Below, piece after piece: positions 5,438 to 7,049 of a stretch of DNA of 7,049 nucleotides. Position 1 is the stretch's first letter; every line of letters begins with the position of its first letter. The notes below the pieces were generated by a model, which worked only from the letters and a program-made list of their open reading frames with translations, was not told the DNA's origin and did not search any database. The stretch is from Verrucomicrobiota bacterium (GTDB lineage: Bacteria; Chlamydiota; Chlamydiia; Chlamydiales; Rhabdochlamydiaceae), in NCBI GenBank assembly GCA_903970455.1, contig CAJCIW010000127.1, positions 1 to 7,049 of the forward strand, written 5' to 3'. Made by a program: the position numbers and the translations under genes.

Positions 5438-5726
5438 AAATTATCAAGAGTGGCTTTTAGAAAAGCTAAAGGATCACGATGAAGCCGTTGCTTATCTCAA
5501 CGCTGCCTTAGAAGAAAGCCTCAAAGGGGATGAAGAATCTCAACATCTTTTTCTTGTTGCTATTCGCAATGTTGCTGAAGCACAAGGTGGCTTAGGAAAT
5601 CTTGCTAAAAAAGCTGGTATTGGACGAGAAAGCCTTTATAAAACTCTCTCAGAGAAAGGCAATCCTAAATGGCATACCCTTGTTTCATTGGTGATTGCTT
5701 TGGGATTGAATTTACGATTAACTTAA
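5424..5726 (+). CDS. HigA-like helix-turn-helix antitoxin (addiction module antidote)
   Basis: A 100-residue partner of the preceding toxin, overlapping its 3' end by 14 bases. It has AGGGAG at 5411-5416, 7 bases before the ATG. The N-terminal part (NKNYQEWLLEKLKDHDEAVAYLNAALEE) is the helical lead of the 'addiction module antidote' family; residues about 57-90 (GNLAKKAGIGRESLYKTLSE.GNPKWHTLVSLV) form an HTH of the Cro/XRE type. It should bind and neutralise the toxin and repress the operon through the palindrome at 5070-5087. The overlap and strong ribosome binding site favour translational coupling and excess antitoxin, as expected when the toxin is encoded first. It appears complete. Confidence 0.9.
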   Translation: MAKNKNYQEWLLEKLKDHDEAVAYLNAALEESLKGDEESQHLFLVAIRNVAEAQGGLGNLAKKAGIGRESLYKTLSEKGNPKWHTLVSLVIALGLNLRLT

Positions 5727-5739
5727 ACAGGATTTGTGT

Positions 5740-6000
5740 ATGCAACAAAAAATGACTTCTTACATTTCTTTAAAAAATAACATTCCCGCCGTCAATGGGA
5801 CAGGATTGATTTCATGGACACAGCCCGTACACAAAGTAACCGAGGAATATTCGACAAAAATGTTTTCTAAAGAGTACTAGAGCGAAATCGCTCGTATGAA
5901 AAAGCAGTGTGAAGAGGAAAATAAATTATTAGTCTATGCTCCTTCTCTTGGTGTATAGGGCAAAGCAGGTGAACTAGATATCTTTAGATGTCTATCTTGA
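5740..6000 (+). pseudogene. Small unidentified ORF with two in-frame TAG codons
   Basis: An ORF starts 13 bases behind the antitoxin stop with AGGA at 5729-5732, 7 bases ahead of ATG 5740. It encodes 46 residues (MQQKMTSYISLKNNIPAVNG...) to TAG at 5878-5880. The same frame goes on with 25 protein-like residues (SEIARMKKQCEEENKLLVYA...), a TAG at 5956-5958, then 13 residues to TGA at 5998-6000. With the first TAG read as Trp (TGG) it would be FSKEYWSEIARMKKQ, so nonsense mutation of a former gene of at least about 86 codons is the simplest reading. I do not recognise the family. A genuine 46-residue product is possible, and the gene would be the third in the TA operon. Beyond it, 6001-6056 holds nothing I can identify. 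Confidence 0.5.
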
Positions 6001-6056
6001 AATAGTTACACTCAAATTATCGGCGCTTCCATTAACAAACGCTCAAATTGCACCTT

Positions 6057-6434
6057 TCAATCTCCAGCCTTATACTCAATAAGACGGGTTCCTAACAGCC
6101 TGTGGAATTCCTGCAGGTGCAGTGGTCCAGCAAGCTCTGGAAAATCACGCTTTTCTGAAGCAAATAACTGGGTCGCTGCAGTATTCGCGGTTACCCAATT
6201 CACCCCCTCAACTACCAAGGCATCAACTACACCATAAGACGGAAGCGGCGACCAAGAGCCAAGCAAGGCATATCTAGGTGAAATCGGAAAGACGATAAAA
6301 GTGTCTGGAGCTCCAATCACGGGGAACTGTCGCCTCTCGCTTCTCGTCCAAACTGGATTGACCAGTTTATTCGAAGTGATGAATCTGCCGGTTGCTGCTT
6401 CAAGGAGCATCGAGTTATGCGCAGCAGTGATCGT
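6057..6434 (-). pseudogene. DUF4238-like protein, C-terminal fragment
   Basis: On the - strand the frame is open from 6434 (after a TAA at 6437-6435) to TGA at 6059-6057; the first ATG is at 6410 (117 residues). It contains a DUF4238-like sequence: AAHNSMLLEAATGRFITSN at the start (compare the family's 'W..L.AP....FITSD.PV'), then FIVFPISPRYALLGSW and a VNWVTANTAATQLFASEKRDF end, which together are the C-terminal half of that family. Family proteins are about 250-300 residues, so the N-terminal half is missing. Its similarity begins ahead of the first ATG, and there is no ribosome binding site, so it is a truncated relic rather than a short gene. Its codons look richer in G and C than the neighbouring HAF pseudogene, suggesting separate origin. 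The family has no known function. Confidence 0.55.
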
Positions 6435-7049
6435 TTATGTCCATTGCTAAACCAGAACCTAGATGAAAAACGCCTTCGCTTGTCCAAAGAAAAGGGAAAC
6501 TTAAGGGAATAAATGGACCATCACCATGTATTTCAAAATTTCCAACAACTTCATTTTTATTATTGATTGCTTAAGGAATTTCGTTTATTCCAACATGTTA
6601 ACCATATTTTTCACGAAGTTTCAAAGACAATACTAAATCCATTGGCAGAGCTTTTTGTAGATAATACTTAATATAAGATGGGCGAGGGCAAGATGCGCTG
6701 AAACCTTGAAAAATATGCTGTCCAGCAACATGATTTTCGTTATTAATAGTAAGAGATTGGAAGAGGCCCAATCGTTCAGGCCTTGTATTTAAGTTTAAAA
6801 TAGATCCCGTGGCAAAACCCCCACTAGGTTCTTTTCTTAAACCGACAATCTTTCCTGAATCATTCATGTCGTATGGTCGAAAATATTTTCCATCAGACAG
6901 CTCTACTAAACCCGTTTCTTCAGACCAGTAAAACGATGAATAAACATTGGTTGAATCTATGGCAAACGTGCCAGCAACACCCCCATGATTGTTGATACAG
7001 TAAGCGTAACTAGTCGCCCCTGAAGTATGAGATCGATTAAAAATTCCGA
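6415..7049 (-). pseudogene. HAF-repeat protein, broken by in-frame stops (partial)
   Basis: The - strand is open from the right edge (frame set by 7047) to TAA at 6600-6598, 150 codons, and its 5' end is outside the window. In the same frame a second TAA occurs at 6573-6571, then 51 codons lead to TAA at 6417-6415. Repeated motifs of HAF type, 'INN.G.V.G...' alternating with 'W....G...L', are seen on both sides of the stops: AYCINNHGGVAGTF, SFYWSEETGLVEL, YDMNDSGKIVGL, LTINNENHVAGQ, then AINNKNEVVGNF, PFLWTSEGVFHLG and AMDINDH. The reading frame being preserved through the stops shows two nonsense mutations in one gene rather than two genes. HAF repeats are usually in long proteins, often secreted, of unknown role; no signal sequence can be checked here. 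Confidence 0.65.

Noticed and set aside
5878..5958. TAG read as an amino acid (amber recoding), since TAG interrupts coding-like frames at 4934, 5878 and 5956
   Set aside because: TAG is the normal stop of the NAD kinase (187-189) and of the VapC toxin (3298-3296) in this same window, and the HAF pseudogene is broken by TAA instead. Pseudogene decay is simpler.
1..7049. CRISPR array, tRNA or rRNA genes
   Set aside because: No regularly spaced identical repeats and no cloverleaf or rRNA-like sequence were seen on reading both strands.

Overview
The window looks like a chromosomal segment from an obligate intracellular bacterium, most likely an environmental (amoeba-associated) chlamydia. The main clue is the nucleotide transporter at 1737-3248. 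It belongs to the NTT (plastidic/bacterial ATP/ADP translocase) family, which is found mainly in Chlamydiae, Rickettsiales and a few other intracellular lineages. The NAD kinase tail at the left edge fits a chlamydial chromosome. The two toxin-antitoxin modules, the orphan resolvase and the pseudogenes fit the larger genomes of Parachlamydia-, Waddlia- or Simkania-type organisms better than the reduced Chlamydiaceae. The genus cannot be fixed from this sequence.

Left part (1-3248), all on the + strand: the 3' end of NAD kinase; a 465-residue AAA+-type ATPase of the DUF234 class with an intact Walker A, Walker B and a C-terminal nuclease-like motif; then a 503-residue NTT transporter with its own sigma-70-like promoter. 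NAD kinase and the transporter look like housekeeping genes for host-derived nucleotide use. The ATPase between them looks like an accessory gene.

Middle part (3283-5726): a VapBC toxin-antitoxin pair on the - strand, convergent with the transporter; an intergenic stretch whose last 80 bases hold two imperfect inverted repeats that could be resolvase-binding subsites; a small serine recombinase on the + strand; a decayed in-frame remnant behind it; then a second toxin-antitoxin pair (HigBA-like, toxin first) with a clean palindromic operator on its promoter. Both TA promoters carry a palindrome overlapping the -10 box, as expected for autorepressed TA operons. This base composition is visibly more AT-rich than the transporter and ATPase genes, which suggests horizontal acquisition.

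Right part (5740-7049) is a pseudogene field: a small ORF behind the TA operon interrupted by two in-frame TAG codons; a DUF4238-like C-terminal fragment on the - strand; and a HAF-repeat protein on the - strand, broken by two in-frame TAA codons and running off the right edge. The last two meet at a junction near 6415-6437, where both are truncated.

No rRNA, tRNA, CRISPR array, complete insertion sequence or obvious new multi-gene defence system was seen. The observations most worth testing are the altered substrate-site motif in the transporter next to NAD kinase, the res-like repeats, the operator/leaderless arrangement of the HigBA-like operon, and the pseudogene junction.
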